The notes beneath the pieces were generated by a model that had not been told where the DNA came from, ran no database searches, and saw nothing but the letters and a program-made list of their open reading frames with translations. Position numbers and translations under genes: made by a program. Source: Acidobacteriota bacterium (lineage in GTDB: Bacteria > Acidobacteriota > Terriglobia > Bryobacterales > Bryobacteraceae). From it: DNA of 64,000 bases. Every line of letters starts with the position of its first letter. Within the stretch, counting starts at the first letter, position 1. The DNA lies in contig JANXSF010000041.1 of assembly GCA_025352795.1 (NCBI GenBank), positions 62,001-126,000 of the forward strand, read 5' to 3'. Shown piece by piece: positions 56,097 through 64,000 of this stretch.

Positions 56097-57269
56097 CTAC
56101 TTCTTTTTTGTAGCCCCACCCTTTTTAGGTGCGTCAGGATTGACGTATTTCGTTTCAATGCTGCTTTCCATTTGCTCTAGCATTCCCTTTGCCCCAGGCG
56201 CATTAATACCAGTAGGAGAAAGCTTCAAATAAGTTTCAAACGATTCCCGCATGCCCGGAGGGGGAATAATTTTCTTCCCATCGGCAGTCATGGTTAATTT
56301 CGATGCCAGACTCATGCCGTATTGGTAGTGAGCCTCAGCATAGTTGGGATCGCGATCAATGGCTTTTTTGAATGCGCTGGATGCTGGTTCCAGTTTCCCG
56401 GTGTTGGTCAGCACTGCTCCCAGGTTGAAGTAATACTTACCAGCACCGGCAGGATCAATCGCCGCAGCCTTATCCAATTCAGCTTCTGCTTCTGGAAACT
56501 TACCGCCTTTGGCATAGGCTAACGCGAAGTTATTGTGCGTTCCAGCGTCATCCGGCTTAATTTCAATTGCCTTAGAAAAAGCATCGTAACTTTTCTGGGC
56601 TGCAGCTTCTTTTTCAGCGCCTTGTAAAGTAGTAGCCAAGCCAGTGTACGCTTCAGCCATGTTTGCCCAAACAACAAACTGCTTGGGATCCTGAGCCGCT
56701 GCTTTCTCAAAAGCTTTCACTGAGACATCGTACTGCTTGTTCTTCAGCGTCTCCATGCCTTCGTTGAAAGCGTCGTTCAAATCTTTGTTCTTGGCCATTG
56801 CTGCAGCTCGTTCTTTCACCGCTTTTTCTATGGCTTCTTTCTCTTCTTTCGACATTTCACGCGATTGTTCTTTGGTCAGCGGCAATCCCGATTCGGCTGC
56901 TTTGGCCACAGCTTCCTGACGAGTTTTGGTCGCGTTTGCCATTTTCTGCAGGTCGAAATTGATAGGCAGTGGGTCACCCATGCGAGACCGAACACCCTTT
57001 ACGGTATCCTTCACCACACCATCTACTTCGCACGAAATATTGTAGGTACCAATGGGCAGACCAGCGTGGAACCAATGACCTTTTTTATCTGTTTTTACCT
57101 TATAGTTGCCTTTAATGTCCGTCCGTTCCAACTTGATCATGGCACCAATCAGGGGCTTGCCATCGTCGCCTTTAACGTCCCCCTCAAGTGAAGTTGTTTG
57201 GGCCAGTGCGCCACCTACAAACAACATGCTCAGGGCCGTCAGCCCAACCAATTTCTTCATTGCTGTCAT
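56097..57269 (-). CDS. Secreted carboxypeptidase-regulatory + TPR protein
   Basis: 390 residues from ATG 57269, preceded by GGAGG 8 nt upstream. Signal peptide (LVGLTALSMLFVGGALAQ), then a CarboxypepD_reg-like beta-sandwich (about 27-110: LEGDVKGDDGKPLIGAMIKLERTD...WFHAGLPIGTYNISCEVDG), a charged helical linker, and TPR repeats (about 185-340: NKQYDVSVKAFEKAAAQDP, DAGTHNNFALAYAKGGKFPEAEAELDKAAAIDP, KLEPASSAFKKAIDRDPNYAEAHYQYG). The C-terminus is Lys/Pro-rich. Likely a periplasmic scaffold; function unknown, but this fusion is common in acidobacteria. Confidence 0.88.
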   Translation of the reverse strand: MTAMKKLVGLTALSMLFVGGALAQTTSLEGDVKGDDGKPLIGAMIKLERTDIKGNYKVKTDKKGHWFHAGLPIGTYNISCEVDGVVKDTVKGVRSRMGDPLPINFDLQKMANATKTRQEAVAKAAESGLPLTKEQSREMSKEEKEAIEKAVKERAAAMAKNKDLNDAFNEGMETLKNKQYDVSVKAFEKAAAQDPKQFVVWANMAEAYTGLATTLQGAEKEAAAQKSYDAFSKAIEIKPDDAGTHNNFALAYAKGGKFPEAEAELDKAAAIDPAGAGKYYFNLGAVLTNTGKLEPASSAFKKAIDRDPNYAEAHYQYGMSLASKLTMTADGKKIIPPPGMRESFETYLKLSPTGINAPGAKGMLEQMESSIETKYVNPDAPKKGGATKKK

Positions 57270-57488
57270 AGCAAAAATCCTCCAAGGGGGGAAAGTAACT
57301 TTCCTATCGAGGATACTACATCCCCTCAAGCAGATGAGACGCCGTAAACAAACTTTGGGTTACGAAACCAAAGCCGAACAGATTTCGTAGACACATACAT
57401 ACCGCTATTGCACAGATCCGAATCGTTTCTCATCCGTAACGCATCCGAAAGATATCGATTACAATAGTAGTACAGTTCAGGGATATTA

Positions 57489-58376
57489 ATGAGTTCCTTC
57501 TATCAACAGTTATTTTTCACTTTACTACTTCTGGCACCAGGAAGTCTGCTTTTTAGCGCCGGTTCCACTCCCGCAGATCAATTAGCCCGAGCCACCAACG
57601 CCTACAATCGCACCGATTACCAAGGTGCCCTGGATGCAGTAGTCAGCCTTCCGGTGAAGCCATTGAAAGCCAATCTGTTGATTGGTAAGAGCTATTACAT
57701 GCTGGGTGATTTCAAGAAGGCATGTGATTTTCTGCACAAAGGTGCCGAGCAGGATTCCAACAATTCCGAATATTACCTGTGGCTGGGACGCGCCTATGGC
57801 CGTCGCGCCGAATCGGGAAATCCACTCACTGCCCCGACCTATGCCGGCAAAGCTCGTCAGAACTTTGAAAAGGCTGTCCAGTTAGACCCCAAAAATGGCG
57901 ATGCGCTTAACGATCTTTTTGATTACTACTTGCAGGCCCCAGGGTTCCTCGGCGGCGGCTTGGATAAGGCCACGGCATTACTGCCCAAGATCAAAGATTA
58001 CGATTCTGCTGAATTTCATTTCGCGCTGGCCCAAATCGCTGAGAAGCGTAAAGAATTCGGTACTGCTGAACAACAGTTTCGACGGGCTGCCGATCTTGCT
58101 CCCCGGCAGGTGGGTCGCATCCTTGATTTGGCGAAGTTCATGTTCCGCCAAGGCAGGGTTCGCGAAGCAGATTCGTTGTTGAAGCAAGCCGCTATTATTT
58201 CCCCAAGCGATCCTAAGGTGTTGTTTGAACAAGCTAGCGTGCTGGTCCGATCTAAACGTGATTTGAATGAAGCAAAACGACTGTTGAAAATCTACATGCA
58301 ATCCCCGCTTACACCTGATTTGCCGTCTCGTGCCGATGCTGAAAAACTTTTGAAGCAAGCCGAAAGCGGCGCCTAG
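57489..58376 (+). CDS. Secreted TPR-repeat protein
   Basis: 295 residues. Signal-like hydrophobic N-terminus (LFFTLLLLAPGSLLFSAG), then at least four to five TPR-like units (NRTDYQGALDAVVSL, GDFKKACDFLHKGAEQDSNNSEYYLWLGRAYGR, ARQNFEKAVQLDPKNGDALNDLFDYY, EFGTAEQQFRRAADLAPRQ). It ends 6 nt before the permease GTG, so both are likely co-transcribed. No catalytic motif; likely a periplasmic protein-protein interaction partner, perhaps of the permease. Confidence 0.85.
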   Translation: MSSFYQQLFFTLLLLAPGSLLFSAGSTPADQLARATNAYNRTDYQGALDAVVSLPVKPLKANLLIGKSYYMLGDFKKACDFLHKGAEQDSNNSEYYLWLGRAYGRRAESGNPLTAPTYAGKARQNFEKAVQLDPKNGDALNDLFDYYLQAPGFLGGGLDKATALLPKIKDYDSAEFHFALAQIAEKRKEFGTAEQQFRRAADLAPRQVGRILDLAKFMFRQGRVREADSLLKQAAIISPSDPKVLFEQASVLVRSKRDLNEAKRLLKIYMQSPLTPDLPSRADAEKLLKQAESGA

Positions 58377-58382
58377 CCCACG

Positions 58383-59594
58383 GTGAACTTCTTTAGCCCA
58401 GACATACTCCGGTTCAGTTTCAACGCCCTGCAAGCGAATAAAGTTCGCACATTTTTGACAGCGCTGGGACTGGTCATCGGTAACGCTTCCGTTATCCTGG
58501 TGGTCACTATTTCTATGACCAGTCGGGATTATATTCTGGAACAGATTCGTGGTCTGGGTTCAAACGTCATCTTCGCCTATTATCAGGTTGGCAACCGATC
58601 AGGTGGATCTGTGGTTGATGCGGACTACGTCAAAATCGCCGATGTGGAAGCGATGCGGCAAGGTTTGGGTAACCGGATTATAGCGGCCACCGGGATCATG
58701 AGCAGCGGTGATCGCATTATGATCCAAGGCAAAGAGCAGGACATTTCCATTATCGGATCGGATGAATATTATTCCGCCGTGCGAAACTTGGTGTTGCTGT
58801 CTGGTCGCTTTATGAGTGCCGACGATGTTGCTATGAGACGCAGAGTGGCCTGCCTTACCCAGCGGCTGGCGAACCGAATGTACGGCGGTCAACAAGCTTC
58901 TTTGGGCCAGATCATCAAGCTGCACGGCCTGCAATTCACCGTCATTGGAACGTTCAAGGAGAAAACGGAAAGTTATGGTCTTTCAGAGATCATGACGGAA
59001 ACCATTCTAACCCCCATCACCGTTCTACGATATTTTTCACCGGAAGAACGTATAGACCCGATGTACGTTCAGGTTCGCGATCCTGACGATGTGGAAAGTG
59101 CCATGGCTCAGGTGAAGCAAATTTTGGAATCACGCCATCGTCCCGGTGCCAAATATTATGTCGATAGCTTGAAAGCCATCCTGGACGCGGCTAAGCAAAT
59201 TTCCATGATTCTCACCATGGTTCTGGTGATGGTTAGCGCCATCGCCCTGATCATTTCTGGGATTGGGATCATGAATATCATGCTGGTTACCGTTACCGAG
59301 CGCACCAAAGAAATTGGCCTGCGCATGGCATTGGGTGCACCGCGCAAAGCGGTCCTCTTCCAATTTTTAGCCGAAGCGGTGATCATCAGCGTCGCCGGTG
59401 GTTTCATTGGCATCTTGTTTGGAGTGGGGATCCCGTGGGTCGCAGCGCTGGTATCGGGCATTGATATCCCCATCTCTGGCCTATCCGTGGCCATTGCTTT
59501 TGGAGTGTCGCTTTTAGTCGGTGTGGTCTTCGGACTGCTTCCCGCCAGCCGGGCGGCTCAGTTGAATCCAACAGAAGCCATTCGTTACGAATGA
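58383..59594 (+). CDS. MacB/FtsX-type ABC transporter permease
   Basis: 403 residues from GTG 58383. Topology of MacB_PCD-FtsX permeases: one N-terminal helix (VRTFLTALGLVIGNASVILVVTI), a large periplasmic domain (about 45-270), and three C-terminal helices (VLVMVSAIALIISGIGIMNIMLV, FLAEAVIISVAGGFIGILFGVG, SVAIAFGVSLLVGVVFGLLPA). The conserved GIMNIMLVTVTERTKEIGLRMALGAP signature and the C-terminal PASRAAQLNPTEAIRYE are intact. No ATPase gene is found next to it, so it must pair with one elsewhere. Mechanotransmission or lipoprotein/antibiotic export is possible. Confidence 0.93.
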   Translation: MNFFSPDILRFSFNALQANKVRTFLTALGLVIGNASVILVVTISMTSRDYILEQIRGLGSNVIFAYYQVGNRSGGSVVDADYVKIADVEAMRQGLGNRIIAATGIMSSGDRIMIQGKEQDISIIGSDEYYSAVRNLVLLSGRFMSADDVAMRRRVACLTQRLANRMYGGQQASLGQIIKLHGLQFTVIGTFKEKTESYGLSEIMTETILTPITVLRYFSPEERIDPMYVQVRDPDDVESAMAQVKQILESRHRPGAKYYVDSLKAILDAAKQISMILTMVLVMVSAIALIISGIGIMNIMLVTVTERTKEIGLRMALGAPRKAVLFQFLAEAVIISVAGGFIGILFGVGIPWVAALVSGIDIPISGLSVAIAFGVSLLVGVVFGLLPASRAAQLNPTEAIRYE

Positions 59595-59606
59595 AATCCC
59601 TTCAAT

Positions 59607-61553
59607 TCATTTCCAGGATTCGTTAAAGAAACCACCAGCAGCAATTTTACCTGGATGATGACCATCGGCAGCAGTGGTGACATCAAGCACAGCCCAATCT
59701 GGCAACTTTGAAATCTGTCGCGCGTTGTTCAAATAATCAAATTCACGGAACGTGAACCCGCTATTCAACACCACGTACTTTTTAGGATTCAAGGGATTGG
59801 GATAAATCAGAATTGGCAGGTGCGTTGCTGCATCGTATTGCTTGCCGCCCAACTCCAAACCAGTGGCCAACCACTTGATGGGAAGTTTATCGGCAATGCG
59901 CGCCAGAATTTTGTTGCTCTGCGGATCGCCCCAAAGCACCAGGTTCGAAGCGGCGATTTCTGCATCCGTAATTTCCGAATCCTGCTTCACTCTGGCTTCT
60001 CCACGAAATTGGCGACGCCACTCTTTAATGGCACGATTCTGTTCAGAGGTAATTCGCTCCGTCACCGCCGCGCTGGCCATGGGTGAGCCGCTGGGTGTGA
60101 CAAAAATAAAGTTATTACGGAAGGCATCATCCACCGGACCCTGCAAGCTGTGTCGCTTCTGCAAGCCCGCTAAACCGGCCTTGTCCGCAACAGCCCATTG
60201 ATCCCCATTCTTAGTGAAATGAGCCACCCAGGAGCGGTCCGTTTCCAAGCTTGGGGCCTTCAGCTTTTGCCCATCAATCGTCACTTCCGGCTGCGCAGTA
60301 GGATCTAAAGGTGCCCCTCCAGGGCCAAAATTTAAAGTCAATGCGGAGATGTTGGACGTCTTCAAATCCACCCCTTTGTCGCCGACAATGGTCCCATCCA
60401 CCCTGGCCTGTTCCCAATGCTGTTGCAGACCATCCACGGTGAGCCATTTCATTTTGTTGTAAGCAAGAGTATAGGTGACAAAGCGGATGCGGTTGGGGTA
60501 AGCATCGCGACCCTTCTCTGCAATGGCATCCAAGCGGCGATTAATTTCCACCTTCGAATCTGGATGATAACGATGGGGCGTCTTAGGTCCAATGACATGC
60601 GTCATGTTCATCCCTTCCTTCGCCAAATATTTCGCCATCAAATCAGCAGCTTGCTTTTGTCCGTCAATCTCACCGCTATAGGCCACCAGCGGCAGGTTGA
60701 AGAAATTGGCAGCATATTCGGTGGCATCGTACATGCGCCACAGCTTCTTTTCCCAGTCCGGCATTTCTGCTTGCACTGCCGGGGAAAGATGCAGGAATTC
60801 GGCTGATTCACTGAAGCCCGCGCCCGGTGCTGCGGCTGCCCAAAGTCCAGGGTAGTGTGCTGCAAAGTGCCAGACGGAAGCACCACCCATGGAAAAACCA
60901 CGAATCACAATGCGATTGTCGTCAATCCGGTAATGCTTCTTCACATCGGCCAATGCTTCAAAAAGATCTACTTCACCAGCAAACTTGTTGGCATTGCAAT
61001 AGCGGCCATACAGATAGAGAACGAAGGTTTCCGGAGGCGTGAATTCGCCTACCTTTGAGGTTAGAAAGTTAATCTCATTCAACGTCTCTCCACGACCGTG
61101 AAACCAGGTATCCAAGCGCCATTTCCTGCCTGAGTTGGGGCTCCACTCCGATGGAACCAACAATACGTAAGGCTGCACACTACCATCGATTTTCGATATA
61201 TAACCGCGCATGATCAGCCCGGTTTGAGCAGACCACGGTGCCGAACCTTTTTCCAGTGACTTGGCCCGCGCCATGCCCGCTTTCAACAAATCCTTAGCTT
61301 TGGGTACTTCATTGGCGTTGAAAAATTCGTTGTAAGTGAGCGCGTAACGAACCGCATCGCCAAGCACCTGGACGTCAGGGGAGAGTGGATGCTGGGCCAC
61401 AGCCTTAGTTGCTGAAGTTAGTTCTGCAAGATTTTTTTCAAGTTCCGCCCGATCTTGGGCAGAGATGACAATGCCCGGAGGCGGTATAGGTTTGTCTTGC
61501 GATTGCCCGCACGCTGCAATGACGCACAAAAGAAGAATCAGAGGTTTCCACAT
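59607..61553 (-). CDS. Lipoprotein alpha/beta hydrolase (esterase/PHB-depolymerase-like)
   Basis: 648 residues. N-terminus MWKPLILLLCVIAACGQSQ resembles a lipobox (IAAC), so it is probably a membrane-anchored lipoprotein. The helical region (30-130) is followed by an esterase fold with the nucleophile elbow IRGFSMGGASVW and HGRG near the oxyanion site (TWFHGRGETLNE). The His candidate is in TPHRYHPDSK. The C-terminal 250 residues add a beta-rich domain (VDLKTSNISALTLNFGPGG) found in acidobacterial and planctomycete prolyl-oligopeptidase-like proteins. Substrate unknown; starts 35 bp from a minus-strand terminator. Confidence 0.82.
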   Translation of the reverse strand: MWKPLILLLCVIAACGQSQDKPIPPPGIVISAQDRAELEKNLAELTSATKAVAQHPLSPDVQVLGDAVRYALTYNEFFNANEVPKAKDLLKAGMARAKSLEKGSAPWSAQTGLIMRGYISKIDGSVQPYVLLVPSEWSPNSGRKWRLDTWFHGRGETLNEINFLTSKVGEFTPPETFVLYLYGRYCNANKFAGEVDLFEALADVKKHYRIDDNRIVIRGFSMGGASVWHFAAHYPGLWAAAAPGAGFSESAEFLHLSPAVQAEMPDWEKKLWRMYDATEYAANFFNLPLVAYSGEIDGQKQAADLMAKYLAKEGMNMTHVIGPKTPHRYHPDSKVEINRRLDAIAEKGRDAYPNRIRFVTYTLAYNKMKWLTVDGLQQHWEQARVDGTIVGDKGVDLKTSNISALTLNFGPGGAPLDPTAQPEVTIDGQKLKAPSLETDRSWVAHFTKNGDQWAVADKAGLAGLQKRHSLQGPVDDAFRNNFIFVTPSGSPMASAAVTERITSEQNRAIKEWRRQFRGEARVKQDSEITDAEIAASNLVLWGDPQSNKILARIADKLPIKWLATGLELGGKQYDAATHLPILIYPNPLNPKKYVVLNSGFTFREFDYLNNARQISKLPDWAVLDVTTAADGHHPGKIAAGGFFNESWK

Positions 61554-61587
61554 GGTAAGGCCCTCATTCTATCTCTAAACTGGTTAT

Positions 61588-61618
61588 GAAAAAAATGGCC
61601 GAGCGTTGCCGCCCGGCC
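61588..61618 (-). terminator. Rho-independent terminator (minus strand)
   Basis: A 9-bp GC stem (one A-C mismatch) with a 4-nt loop lies at 61597-61618; on the minus strand it is followed by A and seven T (61589-61596). It lies 35 bp upstream of the lipoprotein hydrolase start and would end transcripts of the oxidoreductase unit (63863-61842). Confidence 0.75.
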
Positions 61619-61841
61619 TAAGAAAATACTGTTGAGGATGAGAATGGAAATGAAAACTCTACAAAACTTGACACGAACTTGAATGACTTAAACCCGATGC
61701 GTTAGTCCTTTTTGAAGTCTCGCTTCTGGTTTAGGTCTGTGTTGTTCGCAAGACCAGAATAGGCATTGGAGCCGATTGTTCCAATGGGGGATTCGTACCG
61801 ATTTGGATGGAACTAACAGCGACGTCAGTACCAGCTTGAGC

Positions 61842-62840
61842 CTAGTACGGCTGAATATTGACCGCCCTTCCCTCGTCCGCGCTGCGATAACCGGCCTCCA
61901 TCACGGCCACAGATTTGAGGTAGCTTGCAGCATCCGATTCAAATGGTGCGCCGGAACGTAAGCAATCTATAAAGTGCTGTTGGGTAGCGTGGACGCTGTC
62001 ACCACGATATCCGCCATGGGCGGTATTTTTCCAGGCAAGCCGCTCCTCGCCAATGGCATTGCGGTGATAAACATCGCCTAGGGGATGAAGCCACAACATC
62101 CCTTCATCTCCTTCGAAAAACGCATCGCCCAGCGGACCGCTGTTCACCGCCAAATCAAGAAAACGGTGACCGTCAATTATGCCGCGCAGTTCACTCTTGT
62201 GTGTGGTCAACAGCAGAGCTTGATCTTCCCCTTGAATCAGTGGATTGTTGCGACGCACTTCTGCATAGACGCGTGTGATATCTCCAAACAGGAAGCGTGC
62301 TGTATCAATGTGGTGAATCAGCGTTTCATAAAGCAGCAAGCGTTTATAGTTGCGGAAATATGGCTGCGCGGCGTAGGGTTCAGCACCTAAACCATCGCGC
62401 CGACGAGTTCGGAAATGATAAGTAATGGGGTGCCCAATATCCCCCCGATGAATCATGGTGTGAATTTCACGAAACCATTGCTGCCAACGCCAATTTTCGT
62501 GAATCATCAATCGGATTCCAGCGACCCTTGCTACCTCCACAATCTCCAGACATTCGGCAAACGTTGGGGCCATGGGCTTCTGACAAATCACCGGAATACC
62601 CCGTTGTGCAGCGATTTTCAGCATTGGAAAATGCCATTCCGGACGAGTGGCGATGTCCAGGAAATCCAATTTTTCCTGATCCAGCATCTTTTCCAAATCG
62701 GTGTACGCAGCAGGTGCGGCGGCCTGCGCACGGGACAAGTCCAGATCGCAAGCGGCTACCAGTTGAACTCCAGCAATGCGCTGCCAGGCTTCCGTGTGGA
62801 ACTGCGCAAAAAATCCGCAGCCAACAATTCCACCTCTCAA
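61842..62840 (-). CDS. Gfo/Idh/MocA-family oxidoreductase
   Basis: 332 residues from a TTG at 62840 overlapping the YbgC-like stop by four nucleotides (TTGA); AAGGTG lies five bases before it. Rossmann motif GIVGCGFFAQFH at 4-15. The usual EKP motif is ICQKPMAP, keeping the essential Lys but with Gln for Glu. His-Asp segment YETLIHHIDTARFLFGD fits the catalytic His. Probably NAD(P)-dependent oxidation or reduction of a sugar or inositol. Last gene of the TPR-thioesterase-oxidoreductase unit, followed by a terminator about 220 nt on. Confidence 0.9.
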   Translation of the reverse strand: MRGGIVGCGFFAQFHTEAWQRIAGVQLVAACDLDLSRAQAAAPAAYTDLEKMLDQEKLDFLDIATRPEWHFPMLKIAAQRGIPVICQKPMAPTFAECLEIVEVARVAGIRLMIHENWRWQQWFREIHTMIHRGDIGHPITYHFRTRRRDGLGAEPYAAQPYFRNYKRLLLYETLIHHIDTARFLFGDITRVYAEVRRNNPLIQGEDQALLLTTHKSELRGIIDGHRFLDLAVNSGPLGDAFFEGDEGMLWLHPLGDVYHRNAIGEERLAWKNTAHGGYRGDSVHATQQHFIDCLRSGAPFESDAASYLKSVAVMEAGYRSADEGRAVNIQPY

Positions 62841-63262
62841 TGGGGCACCTTGTTGACAACGTTGATTCCGAATTTGTCGAAATAGACAGCAGGCAGTTTG
62901 GCCAGCTTCATGTTCGTATCCAGAAAAATATGCTTGGTGAAGCCTTCGGCCAACTTTACGTTATCAGCCAGTCGGCGAATGTCGTAGGTGAAACGCAGAA
63001 TACGAGGATTGGCTTCAGCAATGGTGGTGTGGACTTCAATCTCATCATCGTAACGGGCAGGTGCGATGAAGCGGCAATTTGCTTCAATCACGGCCAACCG
63101 TAGATTTTCTTTATCTTCCAGTTCGCGATACACCACGCCTACTTGCCGACAGAATTCGGTACGCCCCACTTCCATCCAAACAATATAATTGGCGTGATAA
63201 ACAACGCCCATCTGGTCGGTTTCGGCATAGCGCACGCGCAGGCGAGTAGTATTCGTTAGCAT
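62837..63262 (-). CDS. YbgC/4-hydroxybenzoyl-CoA-type acyl-CoA thioesterase
   Basis: 141 residues from ATG 63262, one base after the TPR gene stop. Hotdog fold with the catalytic Asp in RYAETDQMGVVYHANYIVWMEVGR, the 4HBT/YbgC signature, and later FTYDIRR. Hydrolyses acyl-CoA or acyl-ACP thioesters; in proteobacteria ybgC is linked to tol-pal, but those genes are not seen here. Confidence 0.92.
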   Translation of the reverse strand: MLTNTTRLRVRYAETDQMGVVYHANYIVWMEVGRTEFCRQVGVVYRELEDKENLRLAVIEANCRFIAPARYDDEIEVHTTIAEANPRILRFTYDIRRLADNVKLAEGFTKHIFLDTNMKLAKLPAVYFDKFGINVVNKVPH

Positions 63263-63263
63263 T

Positions 63264-63863
63264 CTATTTCCGACGCAACTTGTAATGAAGCTTGGCAACC
63301 ATTCCCATATAATGATTCACAAAATATTTATTGGCCGCCAAATCCATATACTTCAAAGATTTTTTGGCATCCCCCTGCGCTTCGTAATAGAGCCCGGCGT
63401 AGAGATTTGCATAGAACATGGAATCAGGACTTTTGGCAGCTTTGAACATGTCTTCCACCGTGCCTGTGCCACGAAACATGGCATCTACCTGCATCATTGG
63501 GACCCGGTCGTCCTGCGGAATGGGGATCATAATGCGACGCGCCTCTGCTGGCGAAGATATTTTGGAAACGCATAAATAGTGCCACACGGCATTTTCCACA
63601 TCGCTGGGATTCATCGTCTGATGCAGCTCAAATTGCCGCTTGCACTCATCGAAACGATTGGCATAGTACAGTGCAATTCCACGACGCCAATGGTCAGGCT
63701 CCAGGCGAGGCTCCAGCATTATGGCCACGTCGAATTCTTTAATTGCCTCGGCGATCTTGTGATCTTTCAAAAGCAATTCATCGGCACGGCGGTCGTGAAT
63801 CTTCCAGTCATCTGCTGCAGAGCAGAGCAAAATGCAAAATAGGAAACCAGGGATCAGTTTCAT
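63264..63863 (-). CDS. Secreted TPR-like protein
   Basis: 199 residues with a signal peptide (FLFCILLCSAAD). TPR-like repeats: DEL..KIAEAIKEFDVAIMLEPRLEPDHWRRGIALYYANRFDECKRQFELHQTMNP and SMFYANLYAGLYYEAQGDAKKSLKYMDLAANKYF. Similar to small TPR proteins found near thioesterases in acidobacteria and cyanobacteria. First gene of the unit with YbgC-like and Gfo/Idh/MocA genes. Function unknown. Confidence 0.85.
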   Translation of the reverse strand: MKLIPGFLFCILLCSAADDWKIHDRRADELLLKDHKIAEAIKEFDVAIMLEPRLEPDHWRRGIALYYANRFDECKRQFELHQTMNPSDVENAVWHYLCVSKISSPAEARRIMIPIPQDDRVPMMQVDAMFRGTGTVEDMFKAAKSPDSMFYANLYAGLYYEAQGDAKKSLKYMDLAANKYFVNHYMGMVAKLHYKLRRK

Positions 63864-63958
63864 CGGTTTTATAAGTATCGCACTCCAACGCGTTTGGGAA
63901 CGGTTCCCGTAAATGATGAAACCGGGAAGCTGTGCAAGCAGTCTGTTACCATGAGCCT

Positions 63959-64000
63959 GTGAAAGTGAAAGTTCTTTTTTTTGGGATGGTCAAAGACATT
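63959..64000 (+). CDS. MoaD-like sulfur-carrier protein, 5' end only (cut by window edge)
   Basis: Fourteen codons from GTG 63959 read VKVKVLFFGMVKDI, the opening typical of MoaD, the small ubiquitin-like subunit of molybdopterin synthase (KVLFFG...LKDI). The GTG start is chosen because an upstream ATG at 63951 meets a stop after three codons; a second GTG at 63965 is possible. The rest of the gene, including the C-terminal Gly-Gly, lies outside the window, so the call is tentative. Confidence 0.55.
   Translation, partial: MKVKVLFFGMVKDI

Noticed and set aside
61620-61841. Possible tRNA or small RNA between the terminator and the oxidoreductase end
   Set aside because: No cloverleaf, no T-loop with correct stem pairing and no promoter could be identified; left as unassigned intergenic sequence.

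Overview
The window is a gene-dense (about 95% coding), mid-GC chromosomal segment of a Gram-negative bacterium, most likely a member of the Acidobacteriota close to Bryobacterales/Solibacter. I base this on lpxD (lipid A, so an outer membrane), an Oar-like TonB receptor with an N-terminal carboxypeptidase-regulatory domain, a planctomycete/acidobacterial-type DUF1501 / DUF1549-DUF1553 / WD40-cytochrome c / PPC cassette, and many secreted alpha/beta hydrolases and amidohydrolases. There are no transposases, phage genes, CRISPR arrays, rRNA or recognisable tRNA genes, so this looks like core and lineage-specific chromosome rather than an island.

Layout. 1-3205: a truncated secreted S9 peptidase, then a divergent SDR plus Tat-type amidohydrolase pair. 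3206-3733: the only long intergenic stretch, holding two copies of a 161-bp-period repeat, each with a large hairpin. 3734-5845: a hybrid histidine kinase whose phosphoacceptor His is replaced by Arg. 5842-10000 (minus): DUF1385 membrane protein, prfA, prmC and dinB. 10195-14142 (minus): one 1315-codon gene fusing a type IA topoisomerase (TopIII) to a complete RecQ helicase, the most striking gene in the window. 14190-15795: an ABM monooxygenase and a secreted hydrolase. 15832-19345: a TonB receptor split by a +1 frameshift. 19406-28291: SDR, ABC-F ATPase, CocE-type hydrolase, YceH, nitrilase, FAH-family protein, and an amidohydrolase with a CIA30-like tail.

28298-35777 (minus): a tightly coupled four-gene cassette (DUF1501, DUF1549/DUF1553 with two heme motifs, WD40-cytochrome c, PPC-domain protein). 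35850-38234: a DUF4136 lipoprotein-like gene broken at a G7 run, a thioesterase, an AcuI-like reductase and a NIPSNAP protein. 38272-44098: an AddB/AddA-type helicase-nuclease pair. 44043-48125 (minus): methyltransferase, sugar epimerase, a protein I do not recognise, and an inositol-monophosphatase-family enzyme. 48166-49950: long-chain acyl-CoA ligase. 49934-55628 (minus): lpxD, LOG-family protein, RsbU-type phosphatase, NAD(P)HX repair enzyme and tsaE, apparently one transcription unit. 55733-64000: small zinc-ribbon membrane protein, TPR proteins, a lone MacB-like permease, a lipoprotein esterase, a Gfo/Idh/MocA oxidoreductase, a YbgC-like thioesterase, another TPR protein and the first 14 codons of a MoaD-like gene.

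Themes: DNA repair/recombination is concentrated here (dinB, TopIII-RecQ fusion, AddAB). Translation termination is represented by prfA with its dedicated methyltransferase prmC. Convergent gene pairs are packed end to end: four overlap and all eight lie within 36 bp, leaving little room for intrinsic terminators. Several genes use GTG or TTG starts and overlap their upstream neighbour, indicating translational coupling. All functional assignments come from motif reading and family knowledge; no database search was run.
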